From: Mitsuaria sp. WAJ17
Lineage (GTDB): Bacteria; Pseudomonadota; Gammaproteobacteria; Burkholderiales; Burkholderiaceae_C
Direction of reading: 5' to 3'
Assembly: GCF_014174515.1 (NCBI RefSeq)
Contig: NZ_JACJUG010000036.1
Coordinates: 1 to 35,967, forward strand
DNA: 35,967 nt
Below, in pieces: positions 19,449 through 26,310 of the stretch (the stretch's first letter is position 1; each line of letters begins with the position of its first letter). Below the pieces are notes generated by a model that was not told the origin of the DNA, did no database searches, and saw only the letters and a program-made list of their open reading frames with translations. Position numbers and translations under genes: made by a program.

Positions 19449-19630
19449 CTTATTCGAGTAGCAAGATCGTGTTCATCGGAAACAGAGCGGGAGACCGCTG
19501 GAGTGGTGGTATCTCCTTGGAAACTGCCGCCCCTGGCATGTATGGCTCCTGCCATGCGGGCAACGAAGCATCGGTGATCGACTCGCGCTACAAGTGTGGA
19601 GATATCGCCCAGAGCTGCCGTGGGCTTTGA
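19445..19630 (+). CDS. Hypothetical protein, 3' part of a probably split gene
   Basis: This frame opens with a GTG overlapping the preceding stop (GTGA) and encodes 61 residues with three Cys (SCHAGNE, YKCGD, QSCRGL). By itself it has no export signal, yet its cysteines suggest an oxidising compartment, which supports it being the second half of the preceding secreted protein. Translational coupling of two separate small proteins is the alternative. Six bases separate its stop from the anchored protein gene that follows. Confidence 0.45.
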   Translation: MTYSSSKIVFIGNRAGDRWSGGISLETAAPGMYGSCHAGNEASVIDSRYKCGDIAQSCRGL

Positions 19631-19636
19631 CAGGCG

Positions 19637-20560
19637 ATGAGCATGCCTGCGGTGAAATTCACGCTTGCTGGAGCGCTGGTGGCGGTCGTCTTGCTGACCG
19701 TCTGGCGGCAGTGGGGGGGCTTTGCGCCCTTGCAGTCGCCCTCTGCGCAGCATGCCGACTGGCCTGCCGCCGCCCAAGCGGACAGCCGGTCTCTGAGCAA
19801 GGTGACCACGGTCGGGGCGATGCCGGCCAGTGCGGCTGCATCCGCTGAGGCGCAGCCTCCCAAGCCGTCCGGCCTGGGGCAGCGTACCGCGCAGGGACTC
19901 ATCGCAGGTGAGGTCGGGGCCGAAGGCATTGCGCCCCACCTGCAGCGCCTGATTGATGGCGGGGAGGACTGGCAACTGTTCAGTGCCTTGCGCGTTCTGG
20001 GGGACTGTCGACGCGCGGCCAGTGAGTTGCAGATGATGCACACCCTGATGGAGCGCGCACCGGGGTACAGCAAGGGGCAATCGATGCTTGATCGGGCCCG
20101 GGCCAACCATCATGCCTGCCAATCCATTCCGTCTGCCCTGTGGGCGCAAGAGTCGGCCCTGTACCGTCGCGTGATCTCTCATGGCATGCCTGGGGCTGCG
20201 CCCGGCTATCTGGAGATGCTGCTGGCAAGCGGGGCGTCGCCGCCGGCCGAGACGTTGCAGGAAGCACGGGCCTGGGTCTACGCTGAAGCCGTGAAGGGCG
20301 GCATCCTCGCGATTCGCATGGCCGCGGATGGCGATGCATCCAATCCAGCCCTGTCCGCTGTAGAGCAACGCGCCATGTGGCATGTGCTGCAGGTACGGCA
20401 GCCCCCGGATGGTTACGGCGGCAAGGAAGCCACCATCGCCGTTTACGACCAGCGCTTCCACCAACGCTGGCCCCAGTTCAGCCTGGCTGACGAGCAGAAG
20501 GCCGAGGCGCGTGCTCGTGAGTTGCTGGCGGGCATGCCACCCCTTCCCGGCAGCAAGTAG
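19637..20560 (+). CDS. Membrane-anchored hypothetical protein, copy B of an unnamed family
   Basis: This 307-residue protein has no name I can give. It has one N-terminal membrane helix (about 6-24), an Ala/Ser/Pro linker to residue 80, and a helical exported domain. Cys124 and Cys161 are 37 residues apart; the second lies in DRAR-x5-CQ, and the C-terminus has SLADEQKAEA. Order, spacing and motifs match the protein at 8558-9523, so they are distant members of one family, though they lie on opposite strands about 10 kb apart. As with copy A, a small secreted Cys-bearing protein is encoded immediately upstream. The genes probably form one unit that stops before apt. Confidence 0.7.
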   Translation: MSMPAVKFTLAGALVAVVLLTVWRQWGGFAPLQSPSAQHADWPAAAQADSRSLSKVTTVGAMPASAAASAEAQPPKPSGLGQRTAQGLIAGEVGAEGIAPHLQRLIDGGEDWQLFSALRVLGDCRRAASELQMMHTLMERAPGYSKGQSMLDRARANHHACQSIPSALWAQESALYRRVISHGMPGAAPGYLEMLLASGASPPAETLQEARAWVYAEAVKGGILAIRMAADGDASNPALSAVEQRAMWHVLQVRQPPDGYGGKEATIAVYDQRFHQRWPQFSLADEQKAEARARELLAGMPPLPGSK

Positions 20561-20593
20561 AGCGCCGCCGCAGGCCTAGGCACAATCCGGCCC

Positions 20594-21139
20594 ATGAGCC
20601 TCAGCGACCTCGACTTCATCCGCCAGCAGATCCGCACCGTGCCCGACTGGCCCAGCCCCGGTGTGCAGTTCCGGGACATCACGCCCCTGCTGTCCAGCCC
20701 CAAGGCCTTCCGGGTGCTGATCGACCAGTTCGTGCATCGCTACTTCGATGCCCGCCCCACGGCCATCGCGGGCCTGGATGCGCGGGGCTTCATCATCGGC
20801 TCGGTGCTGGCCTATGAGCTCAACATCGGCTTCGTGCCCATCCGCAAGAAGGGCAAGCTGCCCTTCACGACGGTGCAGGAGAGCTACGAGCTGGAGTACG
20901 GCAGCGCCACGGTGGAGATCCACACCGATGCCGTCGGCCCGCAGGACCGCGTGGTCCTGATCGACGACCTCATCGCCACCGGCGGCACCATGCTGGCCGG
21001 CTTGCGCCTGCTGCAGCGCCTGGGCGCCGAGGTGATCGAGGGCGCGGCCATCGTGGACCTGCCGGAGCTGGGCGGCTCCGACCGCATCCGCGCGGCGGGG
21101 CTGCCCCTGCACACGCTGGTGAGCTTCGAGGGGCACTGA
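20594..21139 (+). CDS. apt: Adenine phosphoribosyltransferase
   Basis: Apt salvages adenine to AMP using PRPP in the cytosol. The 181-residue protein matches the family length and shows IRTVPDWPSPGVQFRDITPLL, AGLDARGFIIGSVLAYEL, IRKKGKLPF and the PRPP-binding loop VVLIDDLIATGGTMLAG. All regions are intact. It follows the hypothetical module by 33 bases on the same strand; a functional link is unlikely. Confidence 0.95.
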   Translation: MSLSDLDFIRQQIRTVPDWPSPGVQFRDITPLLSSPKAFRVLIDQFVHRYFDARPTAIAGLDARGFIIGSVLAYELNIGFVPIRKKGKLPFTTVQESYELEYGSATVEIHTDAVGPQDRVVLIDDLIATGGTMLAGLRLLQRLGAEVIEGAAIVDLPELGGSDRIRAAGLPLHTLVSFEGH

Positions 21140-21161
21140 GCAGCCCCCCCGCGCGCGGCGC

Positions 21162-22676
21162 TCAGGCCGTGGCCCCGCGCAGCCTCCAGCGTAGGTCCAG
21201 CGTGGCGGGTCGCAGCGTCACCTCCATCACCTCTTCCGGCAGCGGCACCTGGGTGGGCAGCAGGTCCAAGACCGGGGCCATCAGGGCCAGCAGGGTCTTC
21301 ATCTGCAGCAGGGCGGCATAGCGACCCGGGCAGGTGCGGGCGCCCGCACCGAAGGGCATGGACGATGCGCAGGGCGCCTGCCCATCCAGGGTCAGCCAGC
21401 GCTCCGGGCGGAAGTCGTGGCGGTCTTCGGGCCCCTGCCGCAGGGCGCTGTAGCGGTTGAGGGTCATCAGCCCTGCGCCCTTGGGCACCAGCACGCCGCC
21501 CACCACCTGGTCCTCGGCCGACTGGAACATCAGCAGGCTGATCACCGGCTTCAGGCGTTGCGACTCCTGGATCAAGGCCTCGGCATAAGGCAGTCGGCGC
21601 AGGCTGTCGTAGTCGGGCCCCTCGGGCGGGCAGGCCTGGGCGATCTCGGTCTGCAGCTGCTGCCAGGCGCCCGGGTGGCGGCTGGCCAGGCTCATCAGCC
21701 AGGCCAGGGAATGGGCGCTGGTGTCCTCACCGGCGAAGACCAGCTCGGTGAGCAGGCGCACCAGCTGTTCGTCCGTCAGCTCGACGGGCCGCTCGCCGGC
21801 CTCGGGCCGGGCCTGGGCGATCAGCAGGGCGTCCAGCAGATGGCGCGGCGCGGCCTCGGGCTGGGCGGCGCGGTGGGCTCGGGCCTGCTCGATGATGGGC
21901 AGAAGCGCCTGGCGCACGCGGGTGATGGCGGCATCCACGGCGCGCTCGGGGGCGGTCTTGAACCAGCGCCACAGCGGCACCGTCGCGTTGATTCGGCGCC
22001 AGACCTGGCCGATCAGGAATTCGATGTCGGCCTGCAGCTGCAGGCTGCCGGCGCCGGCCTGAGCCTGGCCCGGGGCGGTGCCTGCGCCCAGGTCCACGCC
22101 CATGGCCAGGGCCACGCCCACCTCCAGCGAGAAGCGCGGCAGGTCGCGCGCCAGGTCCGGCTGCCGGCCGGCCTGCAGAGCCCGCACCCAGCGCTCTCGC
22201 CAGCGCTGTCCGATGGTCAGCATGCGGGGGTGGAAGCCGCGCAGCATCTCGGGCGTGAAGGCGCGCACCGTCAGGCGGCGCAGGGCCTGCCAGCGCTCCC
22301 CCTCGCTCATGAAGAGGCCGTCCACGCCCAGCTCCTGGCAGACGCGCCGCGTGGTGGGGCTGCGCAGCACGCGCTGCGGGCGCCGCCGCATGACGTCCTG
22401 GGCCAGCTGGTGGTCGGCCACGACCAGCACAGGACGCCGGCCCAGCTGCAGGCGGTACAGCGGCCCGTGCGTGCCGGCCCAGTGCTCGAGTTGCTGCTGC
22501 AGGCGGCGTCGGTCCAGGATGGGCAGGTGGCCCAGCAGCGGCCAGCCGGGTGGCCCAGCCAGTTCACGCAGCGGCCGGGCCGGGTTGCTGAAGGCACCGG
22601 CGGCCGGCATGGGCATGCCGAAGTCAGCCGGACCCGGCCGCGGACCGGGCTCCGTGGCGTCACGGGTGGGTTTCAT
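21162..22676 (-). CDS. Cytochrome P450
   Basis: This 504-residue heme monooxygenase has the proline-rich entry GPPGWPLLGHLP, the I-helix oxygen-activation motif AGEDTS, the ExxR motif in ESQRLKP, the PERW segment (FRPERWLTL), and the heme ligand motif FGAGARTCPG with Cys449. It is complete. The architecture with an N-terminal Pro-rich leader resembles class II-like bacterial P450s that accept fatty acids or terpenoids, but the substrate is not readable. No ferredoxin or reductase gene is adjacent. It is flanked by apt (convergent) and by the pseudogene on the other strand. Confidence 0.93.
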   Translation of the reverse strand: MKPTRDATEPGPRPGPADFGMPMPAAGAFSNPARPLRELAGPPGWPLLGHLPILDRRRLQQQLEHWAGTHGPLYRLQLGRRPVLVVADHQLAQDVMRRRPQRVLRSPTTRRVCQELGVDGLFMSEGERWQALRRLTVRAFTPEMLRGFHPRMLTIGQRWRERWVRALQAGRQPDLARDLPRFSLEVGVALAMGVDLGAGTAPGQAQAGAGSLQLQADIEFLIGQVWRRINATVPLWRWFKTAPERAVDAAITRVRQALLPIIEQARAHRAAQPEAAPRHLLDALLIAQARPEAGERPVELTDEQLVRLLTELVFAGEDTSAHSLAWLMSLASRHPGAWQQLQTEIAQACPPEGPDYDSLRRLPYAEALIQESQRLKPVISLLMFQSAEDQVVGGVLVPKGAGLMTLNRYSALRQGPEDRHDFRPERWLTLDGQAPCASSMPFGAGARTCPGRYAALLQMKTLLALMAPVLDLLPTQVPLPEEVMEVTLRPATLDLRWRLRGATA

Positions 22677-22680
22677 GTCT

Positions 22681-22700
22681 CGCTCCCTCGCGCTCCCTCG
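22681..22700 (-). repeat. Tandem 10-bp repeat carrying the P450 ribosome-binding site
   Basis: CGCTCCCTCG occurs twice in perfect tandem just before the P450 start. On the minus strand each copy contains GAGGGAG, so the ribosome-binding sequence is duplicated. The copy nearer the ATG is at normal distance. Confidence 0.6.
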
Positions 22701-22884
22701 CGCGCTCTCTGTGTGTGACGCGATGTTAGTAGCGCACCGAGGGAGTGGCCCTAGGGCAGGCCCTCAGGCTGTGAGCAAATGAAAGGACGGACGGGCGCGG
22801 GACCGCAGGGCATCAGATGCCGCGCAGCGTCGGCGCTGGATGCATGGCTTTCGCCTGTCCGAGCGCGCTGAAGGGGCCGCGTTT

Positions 22885-23407
22885 TCACGCTTGGCGACTC
22901 GGCGCATCGGTCTTGCGCTGCACAGCCTGGGCGGCGATCCAGGGGACGAGGACAAGGCCCGCGAGCTTTCCGCCAGGCTGGATCCGGTCAAGGTGCGCGC
23001 CGACTTCGTGGCCGCGGCCCAGGCGCTCAAGGCCCTGCAGGAGCGCACGGGCGCGCTGGGCGTGGTGGGCTTCTGCTTTGGCGGCACCGTCTCCAACGAC
23101 CTGGCCGACCCAACTGCCCGCGTTGCGCGCCGCCGTGCCCTTCAATGGTGGCCAGCCGCCGGCGGAGGATGTGCCGCGCATCAAGGCCCGGCTGCTGATC
23201 CACTGCGCCGGGCAAGACGAACGGGTCAACGCCGACTGGCCGCGCTGCGAGGCCGCCCTGAAGTCGGCCGACGTGCACTACGAGGTCTATGTCTGCGAAG
23301 GCACGCAGCACGGCTTCAACAACGACTCCACGCCGCGCTTCGACCCCAAGGCCGCCGAGCTGGCCTGGTCGCGGACGGTGGCGTTCCTCAGGAGCCGCCT
23401 GGCTTGA
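22885..23407 (+). pseudogene. Dienelactone hydrolase family gene, 5'-truncated and frameshifted
   Basis: The C-terminal two thirds of a YghX-like dienelactone hydrolase is spread over two frames. The first piece reads GGDPGDEDKARELSARLDP, then VVGFCFGGTVSNDLAD with the nucleophile Cys. The second reads LPALRAAVPFNGGQPPAED, IHCAGQDERVN (acid Asp) and TQHGFNND (His). The frame changes near 23109-23111, where one extra C in a CCC run explains everything: without it the text reads LADQLPALRAAVPF. The N-terminal part of the hydrolase before LHSLGG is missing or unrecognisable, and no credible start exists. The catalytic residues survive, so the loss looks recent. Confidence 0.8.
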
Positions 23408-23517
23408 GACGGCCTCGTCGCCCGGGGTCAGGTCTTGCGCGTCAGCGCGGGGTGGCAGTGTAGGCGGCGTCCGGTCGTGGGCGCCGGCCTGACGCCGGCT
23501 TCAGTCTCGACGCCTGC

Positions 23518-24315
23518 TCATCGCTCTCGGCCCGTCCGCCCCGGCACCCACAACAGCCGCATCCACGATGCCTGCTGGTCCGCATCGACGCCATAGGCCG
23601 CCGGCGATCGCCCGTGCGGCAGATGGGCGGTGCCCAGCATCACGTCCCAGATCATCAGCAGCTGGCCGAAGTTCACCTGCGGCGGGCGCCCCTGCGCATC
23701 GACCAGGGCGTGATGGGCGCGGTGCGTGGAGGGCAGCTGCACCAGGCGTTCCAGGACGCGCCCCGCGGGAGCCACCCAGCGGTGGCGGAACAGCCAGGCG
23801 TCCCAGGCGAAGGCGCTGTGGATGAGCACGTTGGCCAAGCCGAAGATCAGCTGTCCGATCAACACGAACTCGGCGCCGCCCAGCGCGACCAGGAGGCCCG
23901 CCAGCCACAGGTCCGGCATGAGCAGGTAGTAGACCCAGTTCTCGCGGTAGGAGACGCTGATGCTCATCGCCGTGGCCGTGTGATGGGTCTTGTGCAGCTG
24001 CCAGAAGAGTGCCGAACTGTGGGCCAGGCGGTGGTAGCCGTAGTGCAGCAGATCGGCCAGCAGCACATAGGCCAGGACTGCCCAGGGCAGCGGCCAACTG
24101 GCCAGCGGTGTCCAGGAGGGGCTGAGCCAGATCACGGCCTGCGCCGCCATCCACACGATGGCTGGCTTGATGAGGATGGCGAACTGGGCCAGGCTCAGCA
24201 CGTCCACCCACAGCTCTTCGCGGGGGCGTCCTCTCCACAGGCGTCCGGCGAGGGCCTCCAGGATGCCGAGGACGAGCATCAGGCCGGTGACGGCCCAGAC
24301 CTCCAGGTGTGTCAT
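23518..24315 (-). CDS. Sterol desaturase / fatty acid hydroxylase family protein
   Basis: This 265-residue integral-membrane di-iron oxygenase has the His clusters HYGYHRLAH, HKTHH and HRAHH plus further His on the C-terminal side, and about four membrane helices. Family members hydroxylate or desaturate lipids; the substrate is unknown. The ATG at 24315 has AAGGAG upstream; the frame extends 150 codons further but only through the AraC gene. It lies 35 bases after the AraC stop on the same strand and may be the last gene of the MarR operon, though its role there is unclear. Confidence 0.85.
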   Translation of the reverse strand: MTHLEVWAVTGLMLVLGILEALAGRLWRGRPREELWVDVLSLAQFAILIKPAIVWMAAQAVIWLSPSWTPLASWPLPWAVLAYVLLADLLHYGYHRLAHSSALFWQLHKTHHTATAMSISVSYRENWVYYLLMPDLWLAGLLVALGGAEFVLIGQLIFGLANVLIHSAFAWDAWLFRHRWVAPAGRVLERLVQLPSTHRAHHALVDAQGRPPQVNFGQLLMIWDVMLGTAHLPHGRSPAAYGVDADQQASWMRLLWVPGRTGRER

Positions 24316-24350
24316 GCGAATCTCCTTTCTTGCGCGGTATGGGCGGCAAT

Positions 24351-25127
24351 CTATGAGATGGGCAGCATCCTGACTTGAACGGTTTTGCGATCCGCTGCCT
24401 GCGAGGGCTGCAGGCCGAAGACACGTGTGCACGTGCGCCAGAGGTGCGAGGAGTCCGCGAAGCCGGCGGCATGGGCGATGGTCGTGGCATCCAGGGGCCC
24501 GTCCAGCAGGTCCATGGCGGCCCGCAGCTTGCGCCAGAGCAGGAACTGGCGCAGTGAGAGGCCGATCTCCTGCTTCAGCCAGCGCGCATGGGCCGCGGTC
24601 GTGCCGGGGTGGGTCTGCGAGAAGACCGGCCACACGGACTCCGCCTGGGCGGCGTCGCCGGTCCTCGCCATTCCATCCAGGAGCTCCAGTAGAGCTTGGA
24701 GCTTGGGGCTGCCCTCTGCGGGGCTGTCTTGCCCGAAATGGCCGAGCAACCGCGCCAGCCATTGGTCCAGCTCCAGGGCATTGCGCAGGGTCAGGACTTG
24801 CCTGGCCCAGTCGGCGGCCCTTTCCGGTTCGATGTCCAGGGCCTGCGAGCTCCTTGCCCAGCGCAGGAACGGCCGATAGAGCGCGTGCCCGGGCTCCACC
24901 GTCACGCTGATGTGCGGGCAGGCGCGCAGGAAGCGGCGGCGCCGGCCGGGTGCCAGCACCACGGCCCGCAGGCCCGGATGCCGCTGTCCGTCGATGTCGA
25001 GCGCCATGGCTTCGTCCCGCGCCACCAGGACCGTCACGCCGGGGCGCGCGTTGAAGCCGGTCGGCAGGTCTTGTGCGACCACCACGAAGCAGGCGCGGCC
25101 GAGGACGAGGGCGCTGCGGGCGCTCAC
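24351..25127 (-). CDS. AraC family transcriptional regulator
   Basis: The 258-residue protein has a variable N-terminal sensor half and a C-terminal AraC DNA-binding domain with two helix-turn-helix units (LSLRQFLLWRKLRAAMDLL and TIAHAAGFADSSHLWRTCTRVFGLQPS). The GTG start overlaps the stop of the MFS gene (GTGA), so the two are translationally coupled. This pairing suggests the regulator senses the transporter's substrate. Its last residues (VQVRMLPIS) are not a family feature. Confidence 0.88.
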   Translation of the reverse strand: MSARSALVLGRACFVVVAQDLPTGFNARPGVTVLVARDEAMALDIDGQRHPGLRAVVLAPGRRRRFLRACPHISVTVEPGHALYRPFLRWARSSQALDIEPERAADWARQVLTLRNALELDQWLARLLGHFGQDSPAEGSPKLQALLELLDGMARTGDAAQAESVWPVFSQTHPGTTAAHARWLKQEIGLSLRQFLLWRKLRAAMDLLDGPLDATTIAHAAGFADSSHLWRTCTRVFGLQPSQAADRKTVQVRMLPIS

Positions 25128-26308
25128 GGCTGCGTCGCCTGCAGGCGGCCCAGCAGCATCAGCGTCCCGAATGCCAGCAGGCCCAGGGCGGTGGTCAGCC
25201 AGAGGGCCTGCCCCTGCCAGCGGTCCAGCGCGAGGCCGAACAGCCAGGGCGCGAAGGCCTGGATCATCCGGGCCGGGAACATCAGCAGACCCTGACGATG
25301 GCCATAGCCCTGCGCGCCGAAGATCACCAGCGGCAGGGTGCCCTTGGCGATGGTCAGCACGCCGTTGCCCGCGCCGTGCAAGAGGCCGAAGGCGGTGCCC
25401 GCCGGGGCACCGAGGATCAGCAGCCCGAGGCCACCCAGCGGATGCGCCAGCGTCGCCAGGCGGGCCGACAGCAGCGGATGCATGCGGCGCAGCAGGCCGA
25501 ACTCGAACACGCGCGCGGCCACCTGCGCAGGGCCGATGAGCGCGGCGATGGCCACGGCCCCTGCCACGCCGATGCCAAAGCCTTGCAGCAGCCGCGGGAA
25601 GTGCGCCGCCATCGCCGTGCTGGTGAACCAGGTCGTGGCGAAAACGAAGGACAGAGCCAGCACCGGCCCCAGGCCCGGATCGGCGCCGGCCGCCGGCTCA
25701 CCGGAGCTGCCCGGGCTTGCAGCGTTGGCGTCCTGCTCCGGCTCCGGCTCGGCGCGCGGCAGGCTCAGGTTCAGGGGCAGGCCCACCAGCACATGCAGCG
25801 CGGCCCAGGTCCAGCAGGCCTCGCGCCAGCCCCACTGCGTGGCCAGCCAGGCGCTCAGGGGCCAGCCCACCGTGCTGGCAAAGCCCGCAATGAGGGTGAT
25901 GCCGGTGATCATGCGGCGGGACTCCAGCCGATGCAGCCGGACCAGGGTCGAGAAGGCGGCCTCGTACAGCCCACTGCCCATCGCGATGCCCATCACGCCC
26001 CAGGCCAGCAGCAGGCTGGCGAAGCCTGTGCTCAACGCCATCAGGGCGAGCCCGGTGGCGAAGAGCAGGCTGGTGCCTGCGAGCACCCGCCGGCCGCCCT
26101 GCTGGTCGATCATCCGTCCGGCACGGGGTCCGACCAGCGCGGACACCACCAGGGCCACCGAGAAGGCCGCGAAGATGTCCGGTGCCGCCAGGCCCAGCGC
26201 GCGGGCCATGGGCAGGGCCAGCATCGCCGGGAGGTAGTAGGACGAGGCCCAGGCCAGGGTCTGGGCCAGACCCAGGGCGAGGACCGTGGTGCTGCGGCGC
26301 TGGCGCAT
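25124..26308 (-). CDS. MFS transporter
   Basis: This 394-residue inner-membrane transporter has 12 predicted helices, the MFS loop motif G-P-R-A-G-R-M-I-D-Q-Q-G-G-R-R between helices 2 and 3, and a charged Pro/Glu loop (PRAEPEPEQD) between the two halves. The direction and substrate are not readable. It follows the acetyltransferase-monooxygenase fusion by 2 bases and overlaps the AraC gene by GTGA. In this setting an export role for an arsenical or its product is plausible but is inference. It lacks ArsB or Acr3 features. Confidence 0.85.
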   Translation of the reverse strand: MRQRRSTTVLALGLAQTLAWASSYYLPAMLALPMARALGLAAPDIFAAFSVALVVSALVGPRAGRMIDQQGGRRVLAGTSLLFATGLALMALSTGFASLLLAWGVMGIAMGSGLYEAAFSTLVRLHRLESRRMITGITLIAGFASTVGWPLSAWLATQWGWREACWTWAALHVLVGLPLNLSLPRAEPEPEQDANAASPGSSGEPAAGADPGLGPVLALSFVFATTWFTSTAMAAHFPRLLQGFGIGVAGAVAIAALIGPAQVAARVFEFGLLRRMHPLLSARLATLAHPLGGLGLLILGAPAGTAFGLLHGAGNGVLTIAKGTLPLVIFGAQGYGHRQGLLMFPARMIQAFAPWLFGLALDRWQGQALWLTTALGLLAFGTLMLLGRLQATQP

Positions 26309-26310
26309 GC

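Noticed and set aside
17498..20464. 988-codon open frame on the minus strand
   Set aside because: It runs antisense to the diguanylate cyclase and the hypothetical module. Its product is low-complexity Gln/His/Ala/Gly-rich text with no family motif, the usual shadow of GC-rich coding DNA.
25124..26308. MFS protein as ArsB or Acr3
   Set aside because: It has the 12-helix MFS layout with the loop motif between helices 2 and 3, and lacks the features of ArsB and of the ten-helix Acr3 family.
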